64,000 nt of DNA from JAITVM01 sp031551135 (GCA_031551135.1 JAVBOA010000009.1:62001-126000); one strand, 5' to 3'. Counted from the stretch's first letter, positions 41,498 to 51,626 are shown. Numbers and translations are program-made. Notes: a model not told the origin generated them from the letters alone.

Positions 41498-42544
41498 TTA
41501 CTGTTCGGCCAGAATCATTGTCCAAGCGTCATCATATAGTTTTATTGACTGACCTAGATCTTTATAGATTTCGCAGCGTGAAAATTCTTCATCAGACGGC
41601 CAATAAATATCACTGTTTTTCATATCATCAGGCAAAAACTCCAAAGCTTTTTCGTTTGTCGTTGAAAATCCAATATATTCTGAATTTTGAGCTGAAACTT
41701 TCGCGTCACAAATAAAATTAATAAATTTCTCGGCGTTTTCTTTATTTTTAGCATTTTTAGGAATAACCATAGCATCGTACCAACCGTTAGTTCCTTCTTT
41801 TGGTAAAACATAATTTAAAGACGGATTATTTGCGATTGCGTACATCGCGTCTCCGGAATAAACAACCGACAACGCGGCTTCGCCTTGAATCATAGCTTCT
41901 TTTATTTGGTCGCCGTAATACGCCAACACCAGCGGTTTCTGCTCAAGCAAAAGTTTTTCGGCTTCTTTTATTTCGTCAGGATTAACTGTATTTAAGCTGT
42001 GATTAAGTATTTTTAAGGCGACTGCAAACGAATCCCGCACGCTGTCATACATATAAATATTTTTTTCATATTTCGGATTCCATAAAATTTCCCAGCTGTC
42101 AACGGTTTCATCGACCATTTCGGTATTATATAAAATCCCCAAAGTTCCCCACATATAAGGAACGGAATATTCATTTCTCGGGTCAAATTCACGAGATTTA
42201 AAGCGGTCAGAGATATTCGAAAAATTAGGAATATTTTCGAAATTTATTTTTTCGAGCATATCCTCTTTTATCATACGTTCTATCATATAATCAGACGGTA
42301 TGCATAAATCATAGTTTGTGCCGCCGTTTTTAATTTTAGCATACATTGTTTCGTTGGAATCAAAATTTTCATATTTTACAGTTATACCGGTTTCGGCTTC
42401 AAATTGTTTTATTAATTCCTCGTCAATATAATCTCCCCAATTAAATAGATGGAGTTCTCCGGCGCTGTCCGACTTGTTTCCGCCGGAAGAACAGCCGACA
42501 AAGAGCGATATTAGACAAACAATAAATAAAAGTCTTATTTTCAA
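41498..42544 (-). CDS. potD: Spermidine/putrescine-binding lipoprotein PotD
   Basis: A 348-residue protein with a lipoprotein signal peptide (lipobox LFVGC at residues 14-18), then LHLFNWGDYIDEELIKQFEAETGI, the hallmark of PotD/PotF. YDLCIPSDYMIERM and SVPYMWGTLGI are also conserved polyamine-site segments. It delivers polyamines to PotBC. Last gene of the potABCD operon; the ATG overlaps the potC stop by 4 bp. Confidence 0.95.
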   Translation of the reverse strand: MKIRLLFIVCLISLFVGCSSGGNKSDSAGELHLFNWGDYIDEELIKQFEAETGITVKYENFDSNETMYAKIKNGGTNYDLCIPSDYMIERMIKEDMLEKINFENIPNFSNISDRFKSREFDPRNEYSVPYMWGTLGILYNTEMVDETVDSWEILWNPKYEKNIYMYDSVRDSFAVALKILNHSLNTVNPDEIKEAEKLLLEQKPLVLAYYGDQIKEAMIQGEAALSVVYSGDAMYAIANNPSLNYVLPKEGTNGWYDAMVIPKNAKNKENAEKFINFICDAKVSAQNSEYIGFSTTNEKALEFLPDDMKNSDIYWPSDEEFSRCEIYKDLGQSIKLYDDAWTMILAEQ

Positions 42545-43356
42545 TTAAATTCCTCTTTTCTAATATTTTTATTGTCTCGTTTATTAATAAGGTATAATAA
42601 AATAAGAACAACCACAAACATAATAGTTGACAAAGCGTTAATTTTTGGATTAACCGCTTGTTTTGTCATAGAGTATACTAACGTAGAAATTGTATTTACG
42701 CCGCTTCCTGTTGTAAAAAATGTAATTACAAAATCATCGAGTGATAGCGTGAACGCAAGGATTGCGCCCGTTATTATTCCCGGCGAAATCTCCGGGATTA
42801 TGATTTTATAATACGCATATAAAGGTGAAGAGCCTAAATCCAAAGCAGCCTCATAAATATTTTTGTCCATCTGCCGAAGCTTCGGAAGCACCGAAATTAT
42901 TACATAAGGAATATTAAAAGTTATATGTGAAAGTAAAATAGTCGTAAATCCCAGATTTAATTCGGTATGGAATACAGAATTAAAAAAATTAATGAAAAAC
43001 ATATAAAGCAGCATAAGCGAAATTCCGGTCACGATATCGGGATTTAAAACCGGAATATCGGTAATTTTCAAAACTACAAATTTCAGTCTGCGGTCCATCC
43101 AATGGATTCCGATAGCCGCCAAAGTACCGATTATTGTTGCGAAAACCGCTGATAAAAAAGCTATCAAGAGTGTATTATAAACCGCTGTCATAATATTTGG
43201 GCTATGAAAAAGCTCAATATACCATTTAAAAGTAAAGCCCGTAAAATTAGACCGTGATTTTGATTCGTTAAACGAGAAGAAAATCAAAACGGCAATCGGA
43301 GCGTATAAAAAAAGTATTATTAAGCCTAAATAAGCTTTTTTTAATAATTTAATCAA
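42541..43356 (-). CDS. potC: Spermidine/putrescine ABC permease PotC
   Basis: A 271-residue protein with six hydrophobic segments, the EAA loop EAALDLGSSPLYAYYKIIIPEISPGI, and TFSLDDFVITFF, typical of PotC. It overlaps potB and potD by 4 bp each. Confidence 0.95.
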   Translation of the reverse strand: MIKLLKKAYLGLIILFLYAPIAVLIFFSFNESKSRSNFTGFTFKWYIELFHSPNIMTAVYNTLLIAFLSAVFATIIGTLAAIGIHWMDRRLKFVVLKITDIPVLNPDIVTGISLMLLYMFFINFFNSVFHTELNLGFTTILLSHITFNIPYVIISVLPKLRQMDKNIYEAALDLGSSPLYAYYKIIIPEISPGIITGAILAFTLSLDDFVITFFTTGSGVNTISTLVYSMTKQAVNPKINALSTIMFVVVLILLYLINKRDNKNIRKEEFN

Positions 43357-44186
43357 AGGAGCGTACCTCCTTCTGAAGAAGCATCTTTATCTACAAAATT
43401 CAATAAAGTCATAGTTAGCAAAATAATTATCATCAGAATTATGCTGAGTGCCGAACCGAAGTTCCAATCCATTGCGGTTAGGAATTGCGTTTGAATTAAA
43501 TTTCCGATTAATAAATATTGTGAGCCGCCGAGCAGTGCGGAAATTATAAACGTCGAAACCGACGGCATAAAAACCATGGTTATTCCCGAAACAATCCCCG
43601 GAATACTAAGCGGGAAAATTATTCTGAAAAAAACATTTACCGAATTTGCGCCGAGGTCCTGCGCCGATTCGATTATGCTTTGATCCATCTTTTTTAAAAC
43701 AGTGTGTATCGGCAATATCATAAACGGCAAAAAGTTGTATACCATACCGAGCATAACCGCGCCGTCCGTATGAAGAAAGCTATGTTTTTCAAATCCAAAA
43801 AAACTCAAAACAATATTTATAATTCCGTTTTTTTCCAAAAGGCTTAACCAGCCGTAAGTTCTTAATAAAAAATTCATCCACATAGGAACAATCAATAAAA
43901 AGAAAATTGTGTTTTTAGCGGCGAATTCTTTTTTTGAAATAATAAACGCAACCGGATATCCGATTATAAAACACAAAAGCGTTGAATAAAAGGCAAGGCT
44001 CAGCGAGCGCACCATTATTTTTAAATAAAGCGGATCAAAAGCTTTTTTATAATTATAGAGCGAAAAAACTAAGCTGCCGTCAGGGTTTTTGTAAGTCAAA
44101 CTATAATACAAAATCAAAAAAAGCGGAATAAGTATAAAAATTACCATCCAAATTAAATATGGCACAGAAGACAATGATTTTTTCAA
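43353..44186 (-). CDS. potB: Spermidine/putrescine ABC permease PotB
   Basis: A 277-residue protein with six hydrophobic segments and the EAA loop ESAQDLGANSVNVFFRIIFPLSIPGI; RTYGWLSLL is typical of PotB. It overlaps potA and potC by 4 bp each. Confidence 0.95.
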   Translation of the reverse strand: MKKSLSSVPYLIWMVIFILIPLFLILYYSLTYKNPDGSLVFSLYNYKKAFDPLYLKIMVRSLSLAFYSTLLCFIIGYPVAFIISKKEFAAKNTIFFLLIVPMWMNFLLRTYGWLSLLEKNGIINIVLSFFGFEKHSFLHTDGAVMLGMVYNFLPFMILPIHTVLKKMDQSIIESAQDLGANSVNVFFRIIFPLSIPGIVSGITMVFMPSVSTFIISALLGGSQYLLIGNLIQTQFLTAMDWNFGSALSIILMIIILLTMTLLNFVDKDASSEGGTLL

Positions 44187-45232
44187 TTCAACACCTTCTT
44201 CATTATATGAATCTCGTTTGGTTCTATTCTAAGTCCGACCTCAGAGCCGACAGGGCTCATATCAGTACTGTGGATTTTCCATGTATGGTCTTTTGTCTGC
44301 ACAATCATTTCATAATGCACGCCTTTAAAAGTTATAGAATTGACAATGCCATGTAATTGAGCGTTATCTATCGGAACAATGTCAATATCTTCCGGCCGGA
44401 TAACAATATCAACAGGAGTATTTTCGCCGAATCCTTTGTCTACGCAAGGGAATTTAACATCTGAAAATTGAACGAGCAAATCTTCAATCATAGTTCCCGG
44501 TACGATATTGCTCTCACCGATAAAATCAGCAACAAACGGGTTTTTAGGTTCATTATAAATATCTTCCGGAGTTCCGATTTGCTGTACCACGCCTGCGTTC
44601 ATAACAGCGATAATGTCTGACATTGTCATCGCCTCGTCTTGATCGTGCGTTACATAAACAAAAGTGATTCCAAGTTTCTTCTGCATATTTTTTAATTCAA
44701 TCTGCATCTCTTTACGCAGTTTTAAATCGAGAGCCCCGAGGGGTTCATCCAGTAACAAAACTTTCGGCTCATTTATCAAAGCGCGGGCTATCGCAATTCT
44801 TTGCTGCTGACCGCCGGATAATGATGTTACCGACCTTTTTTCATATCCCGAAAGATTCACAAGCTTCAGCATATTTTTAACTTTTTCACGAATTACCGAG
44901 GACTCGATTTTTTTCAAATGCAAACCAAAAGCTATATTGTCAAAAACATTCATATGCGGAAAAAGTGCGTATTTTTGAAAAACCGTATTCAACTGGCGTT
45001 TATGCGGAGGTTCGTTCAAAATAGATTTGCCCTCAAATAAAAGTTTGCCGCTGGTGGGAGTTTCAAAGCCGCCGATAATTCTAAGTGTTGTAGTTTTGCC
45101 GCAGCCGCTTGGCCCAAGCAAAGTCACAAATTCGTTTTTCCGTATAAATAAGTCGATATCTTTCAAAATCACATCTTTTTCAAATACTTTATTTATTTTA
45201 ATGAGGTCGATGATATGCTCACTATTGTCCAT
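44183..45232 (-). CDS. potA: Spermidine/putrescine ABC transporter ATPase PotA
   Basis: A 349-residue protein with Walker A GPSGCGKTT, Q-loop VFQKYALFPHM, signature LSGGQQQR, Walker B LLLDEP, the H-loop THDQDEAM and a C-terminal TOBE domain (about residues 280-345). It powers uptake by PotBCD. The gene follows the XRE-cupin regulator by 18 bp. Confidence 0.96.
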   Translation of the reverse strand: MDNSEHIIDLIKINKVFEKDVILKDIDLFIRKNEFVTLLGPSGCGKTTTLRIIGGFETPTSGKLLFEGKSILNEPPHKRQLNTVFQKYALFPHMNVFDNIAFGLHLKKIESSVIREKVKNMLKLVNLSGYEKRSVTSLSGGQQQRIAIARALINEPKVLLLDEPLGALDLKLRKEMQIELKNMQKKLGITFVYVTHDQDEAMTMSDIIAVMNAGVVQQIGTPEDIYNEPKNPFVADFIGESNIVPGTMIEDLLVQFSDVKFPCVDKGFGENTPVDIVIRPEDIDIVPIDNAQLHGIVNSITFKGVHYEMIVQTKDHTWKIHSTDMSPVGSEVGLRIEPNEIHIMKKVLN

Positions 45233-45250
45233 TTTAAATCTCTCCCGGTT

Positions 45251-45793
45251 TTAGAAATTTGGTGGTGTGGATACCCAAATAACAATTGCATCTCTGTCAT
45301 TGTTGTTGACTAAATAATATTCTGCATTTGCACAAAAATAAAAAGATTCATTTTTTTTGACTCTGTATCTTGTTTCGCCCAAAAATAAATCGATGCCGCC
45401 TTGTATAATATATCCGAAAAGCTCGCCCTCATGAGGCCTATAGGTAGCGGATCTTCCGCCGTTTTTTCTAATCGTAATCAATATTGGTTCCATAATATTT
45501 TTTTGTGCGTTGGGAATAATCCATTTTATTTCATGTCCCTGCTCAGAATTTTCCTGTACAAAAAAATCGTCTTTATGAAACTGGACTTTATCATTTTCGG
45601 TATCGTTAAAAAACTTTTGTAAATTTGTGCCAAGAGATTCTAAAATATCTATTAATGTAGCAATAGAAGGTGAGGTTAAATTTCGTTCGACTTGAGAAAT
45701 AAATCCTTTTGACAATTCACACCTATTGGCAAGCTCTTCTTGAGTGAGGTTCATTTTCATGCGTAATTGTTTAATTTTAAGCCCGATGTCCAT
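45251..45793 (-). CDS. XRE-cupin transcriptional regulator of the pot operon
   Basis: A 180-residue protein with an N-terminal helix-turn-helix (LRMKMNLTQEELANRCELSKGFISQVERNLTSPSIATL) and a C-terminal cupin (YRPHEGELFGYIIQGGIDLFLGETRYRVKKNESFYF), the PuuR-like layout commonly found before potABCD. It probably senses polyamines and represses its own operon via the repeats at 45822-45850. Confidence 0.9.
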   Translation of the reverse strand: MDIGLKIKQLRMKMNLTQEELANRCELSKGFISQVERNLTSPSIATLIDILESLGTNLQKFFNDTENDKVQFHKDDFFVQENSEQGHEIKWIIPNAQKNIMEPILITIRKNGGRSATYRPHEGELFGYIIQGGIDLFLGETRYRVKKNESFYFCANAEYYLVNNNDRDAIVIWVSTPPNF

Positions 45794-45821
45794 ATATACA
45801 CCTCTAAAAAGTATTGGACTG

Positions 45822-45850
45822 CTAAACTATAAGTTTAGATTAACTAAACT
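45822..45850. promoter_or_regulatory. Triple-site operator upstream of the pot operon
   Basis: CTAAACT (45822-45828), ATA, AGTTTAG (45832-45838), ATTAA, CTAAACT (45844-45850): three copies of one heptamer in alternating orientation, 28 bp upstream of the regulator's start. Likely binding site of the XRE-cupin protein. Confidence 0.65.
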
Positions 45851-45938
45851 TGACATTGATATTTAACCATAAAAAAATATTGATGTCAATAGATTATGAA
45901 ATTTTATAATAAAATCAATTTTGTGAATAAATATAGGC

Positions 45939-45982
45939 ATACTATTTCCCTTTTAAAGAATAGAAAAAAATGAAAATAGTAT
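45939..45982. mobile_element. Shortened miniature element, 44 bp
   Basis: Both terminal repeats of the miniature family (ATACTATTT ... GAAAATAGTAT) with almost no interior; an internal deletion derivative beside the stop of the response regulator gene. Confidence 0.65.
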
Positions 45983-45995
45983 TATTTAGAATTTT

Positions 45996-47570
45996 TCACC
46001 CCTTAAAATAGTGATTGCGGTATTCATTGGGTGTAAAGCCGGTGGCGTTTTTGAAAACCTTAAAAAAATATTTTTCGTCACGGAAGCCGACCATCTCTGC
46101 TATTTCATAAGTTTTTCCGCCATGCATTACCAGAAGTTCTTTTGCTTTATTTATCCGAATGGCTTGCAGATAATGCACAAAGCTGGTGCCGGTTTTTCGT
46201 TTGAACAAAGTACTGAAATAACTTTGATTCATAGAAACCAAAGTGGAAATAAAACCTAGCGAAATGTCTTTTGCATAATGCCTTTCGATATATCGGATGG
46301 CTTGCTCGACAGGAGCATTGGGGTTTCCTTTTGAAAGGATTGCGCTATGAACAGACAAAAGCCGGGCAGTCATCGCTTCGGCAAATTCGGTGTAATTTGT
46401 AGCGGAGCTTAAAATATGCTCTATGGCTTCATATTGCCCAAATTCGCTTGAATGATTCAAATGGCGCTTAGCCTGAATACTTTTTTCTAAAATGCGTGTT
46501 TCAAAAATAATCTGTTTGCTTGTAATGTCATCAATATCTAAAAGGGCTTTAAAATAGTTTTTCAAAGCTTGAATAGCTTGCGGTTCGCCGCAAAACAGAC
46601 TTTCCATTATCTCATTTCGAAGAGAGTCCGAAAGAACAGAAGCTTGAAGCTCCGGCTGACTATGATTTTTATAGTAAAAACACTGCGGACCGAAATTAAA
46701 CAGACGGTTATCCAGCGCGGTGCGCGCCTGCTTGAGCAGCATAGGCAAGTCGGTTTCTGTATCGCCATAATCGCTGACCCCAAGCTGCAGCAATAAATTT
46801 GTTTCGCCGTAGATTTTTGAAAGCGTATTATTTATATCTTCAAGAGCTTTGTTTAGGGGGATGCAAGGCGCAGAAAGCGGATTAAACAGCAAAAACAAAT
46901 AACCATAATCTGCTTTTAATTTCAACATGGGAGGGCAGGCGTTTTCCAATTGGCTGAAAATATTATTCAGCGCATTTTCAGCGGCAGGATTTTCAAGCGG
47001 ATGACGGAATTTTACAGATACAATAAGGAAAAAGCTGCTCTTGAAGACGATTCCGGTATTAGCCAGCTCTTGCTTAATCGTATCCAACGGACAGCGGTTG
47101 GATAATATTTTCCATAGCAATGTCTGTTGTAAACGCGATATTTCTGTCGAATAGCTTTTTATAAGCTCGTTATGTTTTTCTTTGTTTTCTAATTTCTTAT
47201 GTATGTTTTGCGTAATTTTTACAAGAATATCACGCAATTTTTTTTTGTTTATCGGCTTTAGCAAATACTCTTGCACACCAAAAGAAACGGCTTTTTGAGC
47301 GTATTCAAAATCCGCATATCCGCTTAAAATAATAAAGGCAGTTTCGGGATGATTCACTTTCGCGGCCTGTATAAAATCTAAACCATCCATCAAAGGCATT
47401 CTGATGTCTGTTATCACGATATCGGGCGAGGCACTTTGCATAATGGCCAACGCATCCTGTCCATTTCCGGCTTCTAAAAATGTATCAAACTCCAAATCTA
47501 ATTTTTCTATAATATGGAGAAGGCCTGAGCGGATGATATCTTTGTCCTCAACAATTAAAATACTATACAT
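45996..47570 (-). CDS. YesN-type AraC-family response regulator
   Basis: A 524-residue protein with an N-terminal receiver domain (LIVEDKDIIR, phospho-Asp in DIVITDIRMPLMDG, Lys in YLLKPINKKKL), a middle region of about 280 residues and a C-terminal AraC DNA-binding domain with two helix-turn-helix units (DISLGFISTLVSMNQSYFSTLFKRKTG; TYEIAEMVGFRDEKYFFKVFKNATGFTPNEYR). Start ATG 47570 behind GGAGG. It acts with the sensor kinase at 47630-49423 to control the divergent sugar transport and hydrolase genes. Confidence 0.95.
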   Translation of the reverse strand: MYSILIVEDKDIIRSGLLHIIEKLDLEFDTFLEAGNGQDALAIMQSASPDIVITDIRMPLMDGLDFIQAAKVNHPETAFIILSGYADFEYAQKAVSFGVQEYLLKPINKKKLRDILVKITQNIHKKLENKEKHNELIKSYSTEISRLQQTLLWKILSNRCPLDTIKQELANTGIVFKSSFFLIVSVKFRHPLENPAAENALNNIFSQLENACPPMLKLKADYGYLFLLFNPLSAPCIPLNKALEDINNTLSKIYGETNLLLQLGVSDYGDTETDLPMLLKQARTALDNRLFNFGPQCFYYKNHSQPELQASVLSDSLRNEIMESLFCGEPQAIQALKNYFKALLDIDDITSKQIIFETRILEKSIQAKRHLNHSSEFGQYEAIEHILSSATNYTEFAEAMTARLLSVHSAILSKGNPNAPVEQAIRYIERHYAKDISLGFISTLVSMNQSYFSTLFKRKTGTSFVHYLQAIRINKAKELLVMHGGKTYEIAEMVGFRDEKYFFKVFKNATGFTPNEYRNHYFKG

Positions 47571-47629
47571 TTCTATTCCTCCGATTAAAATAATGCTTTA
47601 CGCTTACTTTGCCTTCATGAAAAAGAGTT

Positions 47630-49423
47630 TCAGCCTGTAAAGCCTGCGGGTATGGAAAAACGCGAATAAAATCCGCCGTTTTGCATAACGCCGATTTGAA
47701 TGCCGCTCTCCGCGCCAAACGACAAAACGAGCCGCTGATTCACATTCCATAAACCGATACTGTTTTGCGTATGTGTATTTTCAATATTTTCCAAATGTTC
47801 TTGTATTTCTGCTATACGCTCGGGAGTTGCGCCCAAGCCGCTATCAGTCACTTTTACAATAAAATTATCATCTTCGCGCTGCGCATGGATGGAAATAGTA
47901 AGTAATTTTTTCTGACCTTGCAGACCGTGGAGCACACTGTTTTCTACCAAGGGCTGTAAAATCATTTTCGGCATCTTAGCGGAAAGAGCTTCTTTTTGAA
48001 CATTTATATGCAGGTCAATCTGATTGTTCAAAAGTAGATTTTGTATTTTTACATAGTTTTGGACAACTTTCAATTCATTTTTCAAGGTTATAGTGCGTTT
48101 GTCCGGTGTAATATTGTAGCGCAATAAATTACCCAACGCTTCTAATCCGTCTGCCATTTGGTTCAATTCGTTCATTTCTGCAAGCATACGAAAAGTCTCT
48201 AAAGCGTTAAATAAAAAATGAGGATTAATTTGTGCCTGCAAGGCCAATAGTTCCGCTTCTTTTTGGCGTACTTCGGATTTATAAACCTTGTTGATTAAAT
48301 CGTTAATTTTTTCGGACATAATATTCATGCTTGTGGCGAGTTCATCAATTTCGTCGATTCCGCGGACGGGAATGTGCATGTCAAAGTCACCTTTTTGCAT
48401 TTTAGAAACCGCTTTTCTCATAAGCTGTATTCTTTTCAAAAGCAGAGAGGATACAATATAGGAAAGAGTTAGAATTAAAATTGTAAATAAAAGCACAATA
48501 TAAGCAAACGAAAATTTTGCTTTATTTTTAAAATAATCTATTTCGGTTTTGGGAATAATACAAAAAATACTACTGTTTAATTCTGAAATTTGTCTCGAAC
48601 TTATGTAGTAACTTTCTGCGCCGAGACTTACTTCCCGATTGGCGGACTGCTCTGAAATCAGCTCATTAAAAGCGGGCTGTGCAACGAATTCCTGTAAAGT
48701 ATTTTCCGGGAACATGCTTGTTACTTCTTGCCCGTCCGAAGTGACGCAGACGGCGAACCCGCTTTGCACAAATGGAGTTAAATTTATATTTTCGAACAAC
48801 TTTTTCGGTTTAATATCAACTTCTAAATAGGTAGGAGAAATATGGCTTACGCTGGAAAGACGATAAAAGAGGGAAAATGTTTTTTCGGTGCCGGCAGAAG
48901 AATAATTAAATGAGCGCGCTTGATGCAGAGGTGAGTAATAATAACCTTTTCTGTTGATTTCTGCTTGCATTTCTAAAAACCAAGGTTCTTTGCTGTGGTT
49001 TTTGGATTGTATAAAAAAATTATTTTCAGGAACTGAATCAACAGCGGTAAAAAAACGAAAACCGTCTATATCTTCGGATGAAGCCTCTAACCACGAAATA
49101 ATTGGCATAACGTAATTCGTCATACTTTCTATGAGATCATAGTCGCTATAAAAATTCGCAGTAAAAAACTCGTTCAAACCGTTGCTGCTGGCTAAATGAT
49201 AAGTAGAACGCCGTATGCTTGCGATTTTGCTTTCAACGCTCGCGTGCTCCTGATTCAAACGTTGTTCTATGGTGTTTAGCAGCTCGGTTTGCGCGGCGGT
49301 AACCATCGTGCCGTAAAGATAAATTAAAACTGCCAGATACGGTATCGTGACAACTAAAAAATATGACAGCAGTACCTTCGTTTTGTAACTAGGCCGAATG
49401 TGAATTTTTTTATATAAATGCAT
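47630..49423 (-). CDS. YesM-type sensor histidine kinase
   Basis: The start at ATG 49423 follows TGGAG; the protein has about 597 residues. It has two membrane segments around an extracellular sensor region (about residues 25-310), a HAMP domain (KRIQLMRKAVSKMQKGDFDMHIPV), the His-kinase motif ALQAQINPHFLFNALE and an ATPase end (ILQPLVENSVLHGLQ, DSGLGAT, SIGLWNVNQRL). It partners with the YesN-like regulator. An upstream reading through a degenerate miniature element would add 31 residues and is rejected. Confidence 0.93.
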   Translation of the reverse strand: MHLYKKIHIRPSYKTKVLLSYFLVVTIPYLAVLIYLYGTMVTAAQTELLNTIEQRLNQEHASVESKIASIRRSTYHLASSNGLNEFFTANFYSDYDLIESMTNYVMPIISWLEASSEDIDGFRFFTAVDSVPENNFFIQSKNHSKEPWFLEMQAEINRKGYYYSPLHQARSFNYSSAGTEKTFSLFYRLSSVSHISPTYLEVDIKPKKLFENINLTPFVQSGFAVCVTSDGQEVTSMFPENTLQEFVAQPAFNELISEQSANREVSLGAESYYISSRQISELNSSIFCIIPKTEIDYFKNKAKFSFAYIVLLFTILILTLSYIVSSLLLKRIQLMRKAVSKMQKGDFDMHIPVRGIDEIDELATSMNIMSEKINDLINKVYKSEVRQKEAELLALQAQINPHFLFNALETFRMLAEMNELNQMADGLEALGNLLRYNITPDKRTITLKNELKVVQNYVKIQNLLLNNQIDLHINVQKEALSAKMPKMILQPLVENSVLHGLQGQKKLLTISIHAQREDDNFIVKVTDSGLGATPERIAEIQEHLENIENTHTQNSIGLWNVNQRLVLSFGAESGIQIGVMQNGGFYSRFSIPAGFTG

Positions 49424-49452
49424 TTTTAATTTCAACTCCAAAAGGTTTATTA

Positions 49453-49564
49453 ATGCTATTTTCATTTTAATATACTGACAAATGAAAAGATTTTCACAAC
49501 GGATTGTTTTGCACAATGCTTCGAGGGAGGAATAAATTTTTCTCCTTTAAAATGGAAATAGAAT
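49453..49564. mobile_element. Degenerate miniature element
   Basis: ATGCTATTTTCATTTTAATA at the left, TCACAACGGATTGTTTTGCACAATG-like middle and AATGGAAATAGAAT at the right resemble the full copies, with many changes. It lies in the divergent regulatory region between the sensor kinase and the transporter genes. Confidence 0.65.
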
Positions 49565-49623
49565 AACCTCTAAAAAAAATCAACCAAATCCAAATAATCT
49601 CCACTGCTTTGCAAAGGTTAAAA

Positions 49624-49632
49624 TGCTATAAT
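49624..49632 (+). promoter_or_regulatory. Extended -10 promoter of the sugar transport operon
   Basis: TGCTATAAT (TATAAT 49627-49632) 117 bp upstream of the first permease start. No good -35 is present, as suits a promoter that needs an activator such as the YesN-like regulator. Confidence 0.5.
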
Positions 49633-49748
49633 TTTTATAAGAAATGAGCTCTGGTTTAGGCATATTATATGCCAGTGTATTTTTTTTTGCAAGTGAGGTT
49701 ATAAAAAATGAGTATTTAAAATTTTTCTACAGGGAGAGGTGCGGAAAA

Positions 49749-50675
49749 ATGAAGCAAGACAAAATGGCAAAATTTCTACAGCAATGGCAATTACAGATTA
49801 TGATTATTCCAGCTATGTTGTTCTTTTTTGTATTTTCTTACATTCCATTAAGCGGACTTATCAATGCTTTTTTGGATTATAAGCTGACAGACGGATTTTA
49901 TGGTCATTCATGGGCAGGGCTGAAGTATTTTAACGAATTGTTTGCCGATAAGGATTTTTATCTTTCTATGCGCAACACCCTCGGCATGAGTCTTTTGAAA
50001 TTTATTTTTACATTTACAACACCTATTTTGCTGGCGTTATTATTAAACGAGCTACCATTTGAGCGGCTTAAAAAATGGACGCAAACCGGAAGTTATTTGC
50101 CTCACTTTCTTTCTTACGTTATCGTGGCCACGCTCTGGATGATTTTTTTGGATCCTGCCGGAGTTGTAAATGAAGTGCTTTTGGCTTTGGGAATTATCAA
50201 ACAGCCGATTGAATTTTTGGCGGAATCGAAATGGTTTTGGTGGATTGGTGCATTAATCGACTGTTGGCAGGAAAGCGGCTGGAACGCAATTATTTATCTG
50301 GCGGCAATCGCCGGAATAAATCCTGATGTTTATGAGGCGGCGGCAGTGGACGGAGCAGGGCGTATCAGAAGGATTTTCAGTATAACACTTCCTTCGATTG
50401 CGTGGACGGCGGGCGTATTGTTTGTTATGAACTTCGGAAACTTGCTGAACGGCGGTCCTGTCGGTTCTAACTTCAACCAATCATATTTGCTGGGCAATGC
50501 GTTTAACAGAGAAACATCTTATGTTGTTCAGACATTTATTGTTAATACAGGTTTAAATCAATTAAGATTTTCTTTTGCATCTGCTGCAAACTTGATTGTG
50601 GCACTGCTTTCGGTCACACTTTTATTTTTGGCTAACTATGTTTCCAAAAAAGTGTTTGGCAAAGGAGTATTTTAG
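49749..50675 (+). CDS. Sugar ABC transporter permease, LplB type
   Basis: A 308-residue protein, start ATG 49749 after GGGAGAGG. Six hydrophobic segments; EAA loop YEAAAVDGAGRIRRIFSITLPSI. The LplB/YteP family works with large lipoprotein binding proteins and usually imports oligosaccharides. It is the first of a transport and hydrolase operon. Confidence 0.93.
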   Translation: MKQDKMAKFLQQWQLQIMIIPAMLFFFVFSYIPLSGLINAFLDYKLTDGFYGHSWAGLKYFNELFADKDFYLSMRNTLGMSLLKFIFTFTTPILLALLLNELPFERLKKWTQTGSYLPHFLSYVIVATLWMIFLDPAGVVNEVLLALGIIKQPIEFLAESKWFWWIGALIDCWQESGWNAIIYLAAIAGINPDVYEAAAVDGAGRIRRIFSITLPSIAWTAGVLFVMNFGNLLNGGPVGSNFNQSYLLGNAFNRETSYVVQTFIVNTGLNQLRFSFASAANLIVALLSVTLLFLANYVSKKVFGKGVF

Positions 50676-50688
50676 GAGGAGGGTATTT

Positions 50689-51576
50689 ATGTTTAAACAG
50701 AAATCAACAGAGGATAAAATTATTGACACCGTAACTGCGGTATTGGCTGTTGTCGTATTGGTTTTAACCATATACCCGATTTACTATTGCCTTGTTTATT
50801 CTTTTAACGAGGGTGCAGACGCCGCAAAAGGCGGAATATATTTTTGGCCGCGTAAGTTTACGCTGGAAAATTACGCAATGGTATTTAAAAATACTTCTAT
50901 TTATTGGGCGTTTTTCATGACTATTCTTCGTACTGTTTTGGGAACCGGAATCGCTGTAGTCTGCCTGTCTATGGCGGCGTACGCGCTTTCAAAAAAAGAC
51001 CTTATGTTCCGCAAAGTTTATATGGCACTCGGAATTGTAACGCTTTATTTTTCGACATCTGTTGTACATTCTTATTTACTGTACCGTCAGCTGCATTTGT
51101 TGGATAATTTTGCAGTTTACATACTGCCGAATATTTATCAATTTTATTATATGATTTTATTTATATCGTTTTTCCAAGAACTGCCGCCTGCACTTATCGA
51201 CTCGGCAAGAGTAGACGGCGCCGGCGAGTTCCGTGTCTGGTTTAAAATAATTTTGCCGATGTCAGTGCCGGTTATTGCAACAGTCAGCCTATTTATCGGC
51301 GTTTGGCACTGGAATGACTGGTTTCACCCTGCATTCTTCATCACTAATGAAAAATTGATGACAATGCCTGCTGTATTAATGAGGGCGATGTCTTTAACAG
51401 AAGCACAGCAAACCCTGCAAAAGTATATGTCAGTATCAAGCGGACAGAGCTCGGTTACAATGGAATCTGTAAGGTATGCAATGCTTATTGTAGCGGTTGC
51501 CCCGATTACAATGCTGTATCCGTTTGTACAAAAATACTTTGTAAAGGGTATGATGTTAGGGTCCGTAAAGGAATAA
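50689..51576 (+). CDS. Sugar ABC transporter permease, YtcP/LplC type
   Basis: A 295-residue protein, start ATG 50689 after GGAGGAGGG. Six hydrophobic segments; EAA loop IDSARVDGAGEFRVWFKIILPMSVPV. It pairs with the preceding permease. No ATPase gene is in the operon, as is common for this family, which uses a shared MsmK-like ATPase. Confidence 0.93.
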   Translation: MFKQKSTEDKIIDTVTAVLAVVVLVLTIYPIYYCLVYSFNEGADAAKGGIYFWPRKFTLENYAMVFKNTSIYWAFFMTILRTVLGTGIAVVCLSMAAYALSKKDLMFRKVYMALGIVTLYFSTSVVHSYLLYRQLHLLDNFAVYILPNIYQFYYMILFISFFQELPPALIDSARVDGAGEFRVWFKIILPMSVPVIATVSLFIGVWHWNDWFHPAFFITNEKLMTMPAVLMRAMSLTEAQQTLQKYMSVSSGQSSVTMESVRYAMLIVAVAPITMLYPFVQKYFVKGMMLGSVKE

Positions 51577-51626
51577 ATTATAAATTGTTTAAAAATTAAA
51601 ATTATTTTTAGGGAGGCATATTTATT

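Noticed and set aside
49424..49516. Upstream extension of the sensor kinase
   Set aside because: It runs through a degenerate miniature element; the ATG at 49423 has a proper ribosome site.
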